From positions 534,976-598,975 of the forward strand of contig NZ_BAYX01000002.1 in the NCBI RefSeq assembly GCF_000696095.1: 64,000 nucleotides of DNA, read 5' to 3'. This stretch comes from Rhizobium rhizogenes NBRC 13257. Its GTDB lineage: Bacteria; Pseudomonadota; Alphaproteobacteria; Rhizobiales; Rhizobiaceae. The notes beneath the pieces are model-generated. The model was not told where the DNA came from, did no database searches, and was given only the letters and a program-made list of their open reading frames with translations. This document shows positions 1 to 8,283 of this stretch, one piece after another. A program made the translations under genes and the position numbers. Position 1 is the first letter of the stretch. Every line of letters starts with the position of its first letter.

Positions 1-210
1 GAGCAGGCCTGAGAGCAGGTCGAAGGTCGTCACCATCTTCACGTCTGCATCGTTGAGCGCCCTCACATCGCAGATCGCCTTCTCGTCAGGCTGCAGGTTC
101 TGCGCATCGCAATTGAAGCTCGCGGCCCAGGATGTGCCGGTCGCGGAGAGGGTGCTAAGCAGGGTGAGAGAGGTGATGAGGAAGGCTGCCGTCAGGTTGT
201 TTGGTCGCAT
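1..210 (-). CDS. Secreted LprI/DUF1311-like protein, 5' part only
   Basis: The reading frame starts at the ATG complementary to 208-210 and runs off the left edge, so only about 70 residues are present. The N-terminus is a signal peptide: a short basic start, then a hydrophobic run ending near SWAA. The mature part begins ASFNCDAQNLQPDEKAIC, followed by a D-rich stretch. This pattern (SFDC...DEKAIC...L...D) is typical of the N-terminal repeat of LprI/DUF1311 periplasmic proteins, some of which are lysozyme inhibitors. A GGAGTG Shine-Dalgarno lies upstream. It is divergent from the Do-type protease. The C-terminal part is not visible, so the domain assignment is tentative. Confidence 0.6.
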   Translation of the reverse strand, partial: MRPNNLTAAFLITSLTLLSTLSATGTSWAASFNCDAQNLQPDEKAICDVRALNDADVKMVTTFDLLSGLL

Positions 211-385
211 AAGGTCACTCCATCTGTCGATTTCCGAAGTGAAATGCGCAATCACACAGTTTTGTTCATTCCACCTGTTTTTTATGAGCGCGCACGACCA
301 TCTATGCTTCATGCTTCCGCCCTCTTTTCTTTCTAGCGTCGGGCGCTACAACGTTGTTTCAAGAGCATTTAAAAAGGAAAATTCC

Positions 386-1789
386 ATGCAGGTCCTGCTG
401 AAGCGCACTGCCGTTTCGATGATTGCCCTCATCATGGCGATGCCGCTTTCCGCCGCGGCGCAGACTGCGAAGTCGGTGCCGGAAAGCCAGATGCAAATGC
501 AGCTGTCGTTCGCGCCGCTGGTGAAGCAGACGGCCGGCGCGGTGGTCAACGTCTATGCCGAGCGGGTGGTGCAGCGGCAATCGCCTTTTGCCGGCGACCC
601 CTTTTTCGAGCAGTTCTTTGGCCAACGCATGCCGAATCGCACGGAGAAGCAATCCTCACTGGGCTCCGGCGTCATCGTCGAAGCAAACGGCACTGTCATC
701 ACCAATAATCACGTTGTCGATGGCGCCGATGATATCAAGATCGCGCTGTCGGACGGCCGCGAATTTCCCTGCAAGGTCATCCTGAAAGATGACCGGGTCG
801 ATCTCGCGGTATTGAAGATCCAGTCGAAGAACGAGACCTTCCCGATTCTGCCGCTCGGCAATTCCGATGGCGTTGAAGTCGGCGATCTCGTGCTGGCGAT
901 CGGCAATCCCTTCGGTGTCGGCCAGACGGTGACGAGCGGCATCGTCTCGGCGCTCGCCCGCAACCAGGTGAAGAACGAGGTTGGCTTCTTCATCCAGACC
1001 GACGCCTCGATCAATCCCGGCAATTCCGGCGGCGCGCTTGCGAACATGAACGGCGAGCTGATCGGTCTCAACACGGCGATCTTCTCGCAGGGCGGCGGCT
1101 CCAACGGTATCGGCTTTGCCATCCCCGCCAATCTGGTCAAGGTTTTCCTCGCTGCTGCCGATCGTGGCGACAAAACTTTCGACCGGCCCTATATCGGCGC
1201 CTCCTTTGAGCCGGTGACATCTGACGTTGCCGAAGCGCTCGGCCTCGACAAGGTGCGCGGTGCGCTGGTGACCAAGGTGATTGACGGTGGGCCGGCGGCG
1301 AAGGCCGGTCTGAAGCCGGGCGAAGTTGTCACCGCCCTCAACAATATCCCGGTCGAGCATCCGGATGCCCTGGGCTACCGTCTGACGACGGCCGGCCTCG
1401 GCGCCACCGTGACCTTGACGGTTCTGGATGGCGGCAAGGAACATCAGGCCAGCATGACGCTCGCCGCCGCGCCAGAGACCACGCCACGCGAAGAGAAGCT
1501 AATTCAGGGTAACAACCCCTTCGCGGGCGTAACGGTCGCCAATCTGTCGCCGCGTGTCGCCGATGAGCTGCACCTGGCGCCGGATACGGCCGGTGTCGTG
1601 GTCGAGAGCCTGAAGGCGAATTCACCGGCCGATCGCGTTGGTTTCGCTCCGAAGGATATCATTATTTCCGTCAACGGCGTCGCCATCACCACGACCGACG
1701 TGTTACAGCAGGCCGTTAGCGGCAATCCAAGCTTCTGGCGCGTCGAGATCGAACGCGACGGCCAGCGCATACGGCAATTCTTCCGATGA
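386..1789 (+). CDS. degP: Do-family periplasmic serine protease (DegP/DegQ-like)
   Basis: This is a 467-residue periplasmic protease and chaperone for misfolded envelope proteins. The ATG at 386 follows AAGGA and opens a signal peptide (basic start, hydrophobic core, cleavage near AAAQ). An open frame continues upstream to base 53 but lacks a ribosome site and would bury the signal peptide. The catalytic triad is visible: His in TNNHVVDGAD, Asp in DDRVDLAVLK, Ser in NPGNSGGAL. Two PDZ domains follow, one around GAAFEP...VRGALVTKV, and a second shorter one at the C-terminus (GVVVESLKANSPA). The stop overlaps the start of rarA by ATGA, so the two are probably co-transcribed. Confidence 0.93.
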   Translation: MQVLLKRTAVSMIALIMAMPLSAAAQTAKSVPESQMQMQLSFAPLVKQTAGAVVNVYAERVVQRQSPFAGDPFFEQFFGQRMPNRTEKQSSLGSGVIVEANGTVITNNHVVDGADDIKIALSDGREFPCKVILKDDRVDLAVLKIQSKNETFPILPLGNSDGVEVGDLVLAIGNPFGVGQTVTSGIVSALARNQVKNEVGFFIQTDASINPGNSGGALANMNGELIGLNTAIFSQGGGSNGIGFAIPANLVKVFLAAADRGDKTFDRPYIGASFEPVTSDVAEALGLDKVRGALVTKVIDGGPAAKAGLKPGEVVTALNNIPVEHPDALGYRLTTAGLGATVTLTVLDGGKEHQASMTLAAAPETTPREEKLIQGNNPFAGVTVANLSPRVADELHLAPDTAGVVVESLKANSPADRVGFAPKDIIISVNGVAITTTDVLQQAVSGNPSFWRVEIERDGQRIRQFFR

Positions 1790-3102
1790 GCGATGACCTG
1801 TTTGCACCGAAGATACCGGAGGGGGTCGCCAGCAAGCGGCCTCTTGCCGATCGTCTGCGGCCGCAAACCCTGGCTGATGTCACCGGCCAGTCACACCTGA
1901 CCGGCGAGGACGGCGCGCTGCGGCGGATGATCGAATCCGGTTCGCTCGGCTCGATGATCTTTTGGGGGCCACCCGGCACCGGCAAGACGACGGTGGCGCG
2001 GCTGCTGTCGGGCGAGGCGGGTCTCGCCTTCGAGCAGATCTCGGCGATCTTCTCCGGCGTCGCGGATCTCAAGAAGGTGTTCGAAACCGCGCGCCTGCGC
2101 CGCATGGATGGCCGCCAGACGCTGTTGTTCGTCGACGAGATCCATCGCTTCAACCGCGCTCAGCAAGATAGCTTCCTGCCCGTCATGGAGGACGGAACCG
2201 TTATTCTGGTCGGCGCCACGACCGAGAACCCGTCCTTCGAACTCAACGCCGCTCTTTTGTCCCGCGCCCGCGTCCTGACGTTTCGCTCGCACGACGAGGA
2301 AAGTCTGGCGGAGCTGCTGAGCCGCGCGGAAAAGACGGAAGGCAAGCCGCTGCCGCTGACCGAGGACGCCCGCGCCAGCCTGATCCGCATGGCCGATGGC
2401 GATGGCCGCTCGGTGCTGACGCTGGCGGAAGAAGTCTGGCGCGCCGCCCGCAAGGATGAGCTTTTCGATCCGGACGCGCTGGTGAAGATCGTGCAGCGCC
2501 GCGCGCCGGTCTATGACAAGGCGCAGGATGGCCATTACAATCTGATTTCGGCGCTGCATAAATCCGTGCGCGGCTCCGACCCCGACGCGGCGCTCTACTA
2601 TCTCGCTCGGATGTTCGATGCAGGCGAAGACCCGCTTTATCTTGGGCGTCGGCTGGTGCGGATGGCGGTCGAGGATATCGGGCTTGCCGATCCGCAGGCG
2701 CTGGTGATCTGCAACGCCGCCAAGGACGCCTATGATTATCTCGGTTCGCCGGAAGGGGAATTGGCGCTGGCGCAAGCCTGCGTCTATCTCGCCACCGCCC
2801 CGAAATCGAATGCCCTCTACACGGCCTTCAAGGCTGCCACCCAGGCCGCCAAGGAAAATGGTTCGCTGTTGCCGCCCAAACAGATCCTCAATGCGCCGAC
2901 GAAGCTGATGCGTACCGAGGGCTATGGTGACGGCTACCGCTACGATCACGACGAGCCGGATGCCTTTTCAGGCCAGAACTATTTTCCGGAAAAGATGGGC
3001 CGCCAGACCTTCTACGATCCGCCGGAGCGCGGCTTCGAGCGCGAAATCCGCAAGCGGTTGGACTGGTGGTCGAAGTTGCGCAAGGAGCGCGGCGAGCGCT
3101 AG
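1786..3102 (+). CDS. rarA: Replication-associated recombination ATPase RarA (MgsA)
   Basis: This 438-residue AAA+ ATPase acts at stalled replication forks in the cytoplasm and is related to clamp-loader subunits. It begins with LADRLRPQTLADVTGQSHL, the usual RarA opening. Walker A is GPPGTGKTT, Walker B LLFVDEIHRFN, and sensor 1 falls in the GATTENPSF motif. The C-terminal part, with YDKAQDGHYNLISALHKS and GYRYDHD, is the tetramerisation/winged region of the family. Length matches family norms. It overlaps degP by ATGA; the same pairing is common in rhizobia. Confidence 0.95.
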   Translation: MSDDLFAPKIPEGVASKRPLADRLRPQTLADVTGQSHLTGEDGALRRMIESGSLGSMIFWGPPGTGKTTVARLLSGEAGLAFEQISAIFSGVADLKKVFETARLRRMDGRQTLLFVDEIHRFNRAQQDSFLPVMEDGTVILVGATTENPSFELNAALLSRARVLTFRSHDEESLAELLSRAEKTEGKPLPLTEDARASLIRMADGDGRSVLTLAEEVWRAARKDELFDPDALVKIVQRRAPVYDKAQDGHYNLISALHKSVRGSDPDAALYYLARMFDAGEDPLYLGRRLVRMAVEDIGLADPQALVICNAAKDAYDYLGSPEGELALAQACVYLATAPKSNALYTAFKAATQAAKENGSLLPPKQILNAPTKLMRTEGYGDGYRYDHDEPDAFSGQNYFPEKMGRQTFYDPPERGFEREIRKRLDWWSKLRKERGER

Positions 3103-3173
3103 AGCAATGCCAGGAAAAGTGCGCAGCGGTTTTCCGTCCGGAATTGCGTAGAGACAATGAGATAGACTAGGTG

Positions 3174-3506
3174 TCACCGGTTGGTGATGGTCTGCGATCC
3201 GGTCTTCTGCATACGCGGAGCAGGCGCCTTCTCAATCATCTTGACGCTCGATTCCGCCAAGCCGTTATGGCCTTCCATGTCGACCACCAGATGCCAATGG
3301 CCGGTCTCCGGTATCGTCAACCGGATTGGCGATTTCTTGGCGACGCCGCCGAGAAACTGATGCTTCAGAGTTTCCGTAAAGCGCTGGAAATTGGAGCCGT
3401 TCATCAGCCGGACATTGGCGATGGCCGACAACGTGATTTCGATCACTGTTCCGGCACGCTGCTCCTTGAGATCGTAGTGGCTATAACGGAAGGCAGGCTT
3501 CGACAT
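3174..3506 (-). CDS. DUF1883 family protein
   Basis: A 110-residue protein starting MSKPAFRYSHYDL. It has the features of the DUF1883 family: a conserved ANVRLMNGSNFQRF segment, GG followed by KSPIRLTIPETGHWHLVVD, and a C-terminal SVKMI. The family's molecular role is unknown; some members are linked to TIR-like proteins. The in-frame codons upstream of this ATG add a low-quality extension, so the internal ATG was chosen. No partner gene is evident here, and it sits in a run of small minus-strand genes. Confidence 0.8.
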   Translation of the reverse strand: MSKPAFRYSHYDLKEQRAGTVIEITLSAIANVRLMNGSNFQRFTETLKHQFLGGVAKKSPIRLTIPETGHWHLVVDMEGHNGLAESSVKMIEKAPAPRMQKTGSQTITNR

Positions 3507-3615
3507 TGCGCTTTCACTCTGATGGCACCCGGCCGCTATTTTACCCAAGCGTGGGTTAAAGAAGCGTTGGGCCGGGCGCGCGAGGCGGTCGAAGAGTTTC
3601 TTGAACTATCCCGCC

Positions 3616-3885
3616 TTAATGCAGGTTGGAGAAGGGTATGACGAGGCCGTTGAGATCGAGAACCGAGCCTTCCGGGGCGCGGCAGATATCGGCTGGATTA
3701 TGATTGCACTCTTCCGCCGCGAAATGCAGCGCTGCCGCTTCATTGGCGAACAGGCCGCCGACGAGGCCCTGCCGGTCCTGGACGATCCAGCTGCCACGCC
3801 GGTCGCGGCCGACGGTGAAGCGGGCGGGTGCCGGTGAAGCGGCCATATGAGCCGTGCGGCGCTGGATATGCTGTGCGTTTGCCAT
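3616..3885 (-). CDS. Small conserved hypothetical protein
   Basis: An 89-residue basic N-terminus followed by a compact domain. It contains FTVGRDRRGSWIVQDRQGLVGGLFANEAAALHFAAEE, which resembles small proteins in rhizobia that give a two-strand hairpin plus a helix (a possible DUF2188-like fold, weakly supported). No signal peptide or membrane segment. A purine-rich GAGAG lies upstream of the ATG. Function not recognised. Confidence 0.6.
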   Translation of the reverse strand: MANAQHIQRRTAHMAASPAPARFTVGRDRRGSWIVQDRQGLVGGLFANEAAALHFAAEECNHNPADICRAPEGSVLDLNGLVIPFSNLH

Positions 3886-3916
3886 GGTTTTCTCTCGTAA
3901 ATTCGCTTCGATAGGC

Positions 3917-4105
3917 TCAGTTGACGGCCCAGTGCATCAGCACCTGGACGACGCCGGCGCCGAGAACGACAAGGGCAAGCCGCGGCGCAATGGCGAGAAG
4001 GCCGTCTTGCAGCGCATGCGAACGGGCCGGGCGCATGGCCTTGGCAGCAGCACGAGAGCGTTGGAGTGGGTCAGCGGCAGTGCCGTATTCGATGTAGCGT
4101 GACAT
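3917..4105 (-). CDS. Small single-pass membrane protein
   Basis: A 62-residue protein (MSRYIEYGTAADPLQRSRAAAKAMR...). A soluble basic N-terminus precedes one hydrophobic C-terminal helix, LAIAPRLALVVLGAGVVQVLM. Two adjacent ATGs (4108 and 4105) follow AAGGAA; the second has the better spacing. Small membrane proteins of this style recur in the next 2 kb. Function unknown. Confidence 0.5.
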   Translation of the reverse strand: MSRYIEYGTAADPLQRSRAAAKAMRPARSHALQDGLLAIAPRLALVVLGAGVVQVLMHWAVN

Positions 4106-4250
4106 CATAGTTCCTTTCCAAGTGTCACCGGCGCTGCTGTCGATCCTGACCGACGCGAGCGCCACGCACTCAAATCTATGTGCTATGCGGTATGATTTCC
4201 ATTTGGCAGGAAAGGCTAAAATATAAAAATCTCATAGGGATAGAGCGCTT

Positions 4251-5192
4251 TTATAAACCTAGGCGGAATGCCAGCGGCGCGGGAGCGCGATGATCGCAAT
4301 CCAGTCGAAGCGAAGCGATGGCCGTCTGGATTGCTGCATCGGTCTCTGCCTCGACGCCGATCAACGGCAGGCGCACATCGGGGCTCATATCCTTCATCAA
4401 GGCTAGCGCATGCTTCACTGTCGCCGGGGCGCTTTCGCACGCAAGTGCAGTGAACAACAGCCGCAGCCGATCCTCGATCAGCCGCGCCGCCGCCAGATGC
4501 TCACATTCGGCCGACATCTGCATGGAGTGGAAAAGCCGCGGCACGATATTGGCGGCGCTCGAAAACGATCCGCATCCACCGGCAATGGTGAAGGCGAGCG
4601 CTGTCACATCATGTGTCGAATAGAGCCCGATCCATCCCGGCAGCGATGGCCGCCAGGCACCGATGCGCGCGAGGTCGCCGCTGCCGTCGGCAATGCCGAT
4701 GACGGTGGGGATTTCCGCCAGTCGCGCGACCGTCATCGGCGTTAGGTCGACAGCGGTATGGGAAGGAAGGTTGTGGATGATCAGCGGCAGGTCGGTGCTT
4801 TCCGCCAGCCGCTCGAAGTGATGGACAATGCCCTTCTGGGTGGGCTTGGAATAATAGGGAAGGGTGACGAAGGCGGCGTCGGCGCCAAGCTTTTCAGCCT
4901 GCAGCGTTTCTTCGATGGTCGTTGCCGTATCATTGGTGCCTGTGGCAACGATGACCGGAACTCGTCCCTCCGCCAGTTCGACGCAGATCTCGATGATCCG
5001 CGCCCGCTCGGCTTCGTCAAGCACCGGGCCTTCGCCGGTCAGCGAACAGGCAAGCAGCCCGTCGATGCCGCTGAGCAATTGCCACTCCACATGCGTCATC
5101 AGACCGACGCTGTCGAGCGCGCCATCCCGAAACGGTGTGACGAGCGCGGTGATCGCGCCGCCAATGCGCCTTTGCAAGGCTGTTCTGGTCAT
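4251..5192 (-). CDS. DapA-family (dihydrodipicolinate synthase-like) protein lacking the Schiff-base lysine
   Basis: A 313-residue TIM-barrel protein of the DHDPS/N-acetylneuraminate lyase family. Recognisable parts are ITALVTPF near the N-terminus, SLTGEGPVLDEAER (substrate loop), LPYYSKPTQKG with the active-site Tyr, and NLPSHTAVDL. The position of the Schiff-base lysine (GIKEATG in E. coli DapA) reads GIADGSG, so alanine stands where lysine is needed. The codons in this stretch are clean, with no frameshift. It is therefore probably not an active aldolase of the usual mechanism, and may be a pseudoenzyme or have another role. True DapA is expected elsewhere in the genome. Confidence 0.85.
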   Translation of the reverse strand: MTRTALQRRIGGAITALVTPFRDGALDSVGLMTHVEWQLLSGIDGLLACSLTGEGPVLDEAERARIIEICVELAEGRVPVIVATGTNDTATTIEETLQAEKLGADAAFVTLPYYSKPTQKGIVHHFERLAESTDLPLIIHNLPSHTAVDLTPMTVARLAEIPTVIGIADGSGDLARIGAWRPSLPGWIGLYSTHDVTALAFTIAGGCGSFSSAANIVPRLFHSMQMSAECEHLAAARLIEDRLRLLFTALACESAPATVKHALALMKDMSPDVRLPLIGVEAETDAAIQTAIASLRLDCDHRAPAPLAFRLGL

Positions 5193-5206
5193 GATCCTGA
5201 GGCCGC

Positions 5207-5434
5207 TTAGAGATAGTGCAGCACGATGAAGAGCTCGAGGGCGCCTAGCAGCAGCCCGAAGGCAAACATCGCATAGAAGGTGCGCTTCTCGCGGACCTGC
5301 CGGTTGCGGAGCCGGCGTTTCGGCTGGACCTTATCGGTAGGGACGGAAGCGGCAATGCGATGGTGTCTCTTGTCGCTGTCGTGGACAAGGAAGCGGATGG
5401 ACTCGGTCAGATTGGGAGAATGTGTGTCAAGCAT
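5207..5434 (-). CDS. Small membrane protein
   Basis: A 75-residue protein, starting MLDTHSPNLTESIRFLV after an AGAGGT ribosome site. A charged N-terminal half rich in Lys and Arg leads to one C-terminal transmembrane helix (FYAMFAFGLLLGALELFIVL). It lies just downstream of the DapA-like gene's start on the same strand. No family recognised. Confidence 0.55.
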   Translation of the reverse strand: MLDTHSPNLTESIRFLVHDSDKRHHRIAASVPTDKVQPKRRLRNRQVREKRTFYAMFAFGLLLGALELFIVLHYL

Positions 5435-5696
5435 GACGTTTACCTCTACATTCGACCGTAAGGGTAACGCCGAGCGGCATAGGAAATCCATTCGCGGCGA
5501 GAGGCGAAGAAATAAGTGGGATATAAAGATGCGGGTGGTGGCTCTGTAACTCCCTTTCCCGTGCAAATGGGGAAGGGGTCGGGGTGAAGGGCCAAGCCTG
5601 TTGCAAACCTGTCCGCTGTCGTCCGCTCGCATGACAAGTCAGGGTACCTCTCCATGCCAAGATGCTTGGATCAAAGCGTCAGGAGCGAAGGAAATC

Positions 5697-5882
5697 ATGG
5701 ACATTTACAGTCTCGCCATCACACACATTCACACCAGGCCCCGACCGGTGCGGATAAGTGCTTGGGCCGAGGACCGCTACTACTCGAACCAGATCGCTCT
5801 GCCGCGCTTGAGCTCGGGACTGCTTGGGTCGGTCACGATAATGGTTGGCGTGATCCTGATCCTTGGCATAACCCTGATCTGA
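5697..5882 (+). CDS. Small membrane protein
   Basis: A 61-residue protein starting MDIYSLAITHIHTRP with a good AAGGAA ribosome site. It ends in a strongly hydrophobic helix (LLGSVTIMVGVILILGITL). The gene lies between two divergent units and precedes a LuxR-type regulator by 65 bases. Function unknown. Confidence 0.55.
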   Translation: MDIYSLAITHIHTRPRPVRISAWAEDRYYSNQIALPRLSSGLLGSVTIMVGVILILGITLI

Positions 5883-5947
5883 GGCAGCCTAGTACCACGA
5901 GATATCAGCGTGTTATGCTGCGACCCGAGGTCACCGGAGATCGTGGA

Positions 5948-6913
5948 ATGGACGAAAGCGAGGCTGGCGAGGCCGCGATCATTGCAATGATCCGCAGCGA
6001 GACCGAGGCCTGGTTGCAGCGGGACTTCGAGGCAGTGGCAAGCCACTGGGTGCAATCGCCGCAGACCCGGCGGATGGACTCCTTCGTCTCGCTGGGCATC
6101 CGGGTCGACGAAGGCTGGGACGCGATCGCCGCGCGACTTAAGACGATCGTGGAGCGATTTCCGGAGAAACACCTCTTTTCGGAGCGCGTTCGGTGGGAGA
6201 AGGTCAACGTCATCGTTGCCGGGAATATGGCCTGGGTCACCTACGACGAGATCGGCACCAACGCCAACGGCGATCTGAAGCGCATGCTAAAAATCCTGCA
6301 CCGGGTCGATGGTATCTGGAAGATCAGTTGCATGGTGATGATGGAGAGCGCTGTCGAACAGGCGAACTCCCCGTTGATTGAGGTCGATGCCGATAGGCGT
6401 ATCCTGTGGAGTAACCGACTCGCGCAAGAGCGGATACGCGACCATCAGGGACTCGCCGTCGCCGCCGGATGCCTCCGCGCCCAGCGGCGCGAACACGATC
6501 CCGCGCTTCGTGACGCCGTCCGTCTGGCCTTTCGCGAACTGCAGGGCCAGACACGGCTACGCTTATCGCCGAAGCAAGCCTGGGCGGTGGCCCTTGGCGA
6601 GGACGCGGCGGGGATACCGATGCACTGCTGGGTCCTGCTCGAAGATGGCAAGGCGCTGGTGTCGTTCGACGATGCGGAGACGGTCGCCCGCCGGATAGAT
6701 GGGGCACGGGAGATCTATGGTTTGTCACCCGCGCAGGTCAAGCTTGCCCGCCTCATCGTCGATGGCCACGATCTCGCGGAGGCAGCCGGCCTCCTGGCAG
6801 TTAGCGTCAATACGCTACGCACTCAGCTGCAGCGCATTTTCGACAAAACCGGTGTGCGTAGCCAGGCTGCATTGGTGCGTTCGCTGCTCAGCGTCAACGC
6901 GCCCAACAAGTAG
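5948..6913 (+). CDS. LuxR-type HTH regulator with N-terminal SnoaL/NTF2-like domain
   Basis: A 321-residue cytoplasmic protein. Residues about 10-125 fit an NTF2/SnoaL-like fold (AIIAMIRSETEAWLQRDFEAVASHW, then AWVTYDEIGTNANGD). A PAS-like middle follows (IEVDADRRILWSN). The C-terminus is a LuxR-type helix-turn-helix: LSPAQVKLARLIVDGHDLAEAAGLLAVSVNTLRTQLQRIFDKTG. The ATG at 5948 follows GGAG; the frame is open further upstream but without a plausible start. Probably a ligand-responsive transcription factor; its ligand and targets are not deducible. Confidence 0.8.
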   Translation: MDESEAGEAAIIAMIRSETEAWLQRDFEAVASHWVQSPQTRRMDSFVSLGIRVDEGWDAIAARLKTIVERFPEKHLFSERVRWEKVNVIVAGNMAWVTYDEIGTNANGDLKRMLKILHRVDGIWKISCMVMMESAVEQANSPLIEVDADRRILWSNRLAQERIRDHQGLAVAAGCLRAQRREHDPALRDAVRLAFRELQGQTRLRLSPKQAWAVALGEDAAGIPMHCWVLLEDGKALVSFDDAETVARRIDGAREIYGLSPAQVKLARLIVDGHDLAEAAGLLAVSVNTLRTQLQRIFDKTGVRSQAALVRSLLSVNAPNK

Positions 6914-7001
6914 CACTGCAGCTTGCAGACTGCGACACGCTCCGCGAGCGGACCTCACAGAATCCTTCAGATTCCCACCTCAGCATCAGGACGGCTGACG
7001 G

Positions 7002-8018
7002 CTACTCTGCCGTCCGTAAATTCTCCTGGTCCAATTGCGTCACCAGCGCCAGGATCGTCGCCGAGGTCGGCGTTGCCACACCCGTCAGCTTGCCGAGCGA
7101 AACGACCGCACCGACGAGAGGCGTGATTTCCAGCGCCTTGCCGGCCAGCAGATCCTGCAGCATGGAGGTGCGCACCGGGCCGATATGGCGGGAGCGTTCC
7201 AGGCGCTCCTCGATGGAGATTGCCAGGTGTGACCCAAGGGCTTCCGCCACTGCCTTCACCTCGTGCATCACCGCACCGACCATCGCCGAGAGGGCAGGGT
7301 TGGCCATGATTTCCGACATCCGCGCCCGTGTCAGCGCGCTGATCGGATTGAAGGCGGCGTTGCCCATCAGCTTGCTCCAGATTTCGTCGCGGATGCGCGG
7401 CGAGATCGAGATGTTGACGCCTGCCTGCTTCAGCAGGGCCGCAATCGCTTCGATGTCGCCTGATGTCTCGCCCGAGGGCTCGCCGAGGATGAAATGGCCG
7501 TTATTGCTGAGCTCGATTTCGCCGGGATTGATGACCTCCGCGCCCTGATAGGCGACGCAGCCGATAACGCGCTCAGGGCCGATCGATCGCCAGAGGTCGC
7601 CGTTCGGGTCGAGTTCCTCCATCTGGCGCTCGGCATGGCCGCTTTGCTGGTCCCGATGAAAATACCACCAGGGTATGCCGTTCAGGATCATCATGACGCG
7701 GGTGCCGGCGTGCAGCAGCTTGGCGATGCCGGGCACTGCCGCACCGAGCTGGTGGCCCTTAAGCCCCGTGATCACCAAGTCCTGCGGCGGTAGCTCTGCC
7801 GCATCGTCGGTTGCCGTCACTTGCGCCACGAGCGGCTTATCCGCCTCGGCCTCCCAGAGACGAATACCCTGCGTGCGAATGCCATCCAGATGCGCGCCGC
7901 GCGCAATGACGGAAATGCGGGCCTGTTCCCCGAGCCCTGAAGCCAGTTTTGCCGCAATCGCGCCGCCAAGCGCGCCGGCACCGTAAATACAGATATTCTT
8001 GAGGGGGGAGGATGTCAT
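7002..8018 (-). CDS. Ketopantoate reductase (ApbA/PanE) family oxidoreductase
   Basis: A 338-residue NADPH-dependent reductase family member. The Rossmann motif is GAGALGGAIAAKL at the N-terminus. The catalytic lysine region reads VITGLKGHQL, and the C-terminal domain has the family signature WSKLMGNAAFNPISALT followed by a conserved Glu-bearing helix (MHEVKAVAEALG). It may be PanE or one of the ketopantoate-reductase paralogues common in rhizobia; the window has no pantothenate genes nearby to decide. A single transcription unit is likely. Confidence 0.85.
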   Translation of the reverse strand: MTSSPLKNICIYGAGALGGAIAAKLASGLGEQARISVIARGAHLDGIRTQGIRLWEAEADKPLVAQVTATDDAAELPPQDLVITGLKGHQLGAAVPGIAKLLHAGTRVMMILNGIPWWYFHRDQQSGHAERQMEELDPNGDLWRSIGPERVIGCVAYQGAEVINPGEIELSNNGHFILGEPSGETSGDIEAIAALLKQAGVNISISPRIRDEIWSKLMGNAAFNPISALTRARMSEIMANPALSAMVGAVMHEVKAVAEALGSHLAISIEERLERSRHIGPVRTSMLQDLLAGKALEITPLVGAVVSLGKLTGVATPTSATILALVTQLDQENLRTAE

Positions 8019-8283
8019 GGTCTTGATCTCCGGCTCTGTCGCGATTGGAGCAAATTAGGCGATCTTGATGATTTGGCGAGTGGTTTATTGAGGCTGGCGA
8101 CAAAAATCCCGGGCCTTTGCCGTCAACCGCGGCAGCCTCCCGGCCGGCAAGGTTCTTTCGGGCTATTCTTTACCACAATCCCGTTTTAACTTCGCCGGCA
8201 CTGCTCTGGACCAGGGACAACCGGTACGGTATCGGTCTATCACTGGTCCTTCTAAAGTTGATAGTTTCGCCTGGGGAAGATCG

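Noticed and set aside
53..385. Upstream extension of the Do-protease frame
   Set aside because: It would place more than 100 residues ahead of a clear signal peptide and has no ribosome site; it also overlaps the divergent LprI-like gene.
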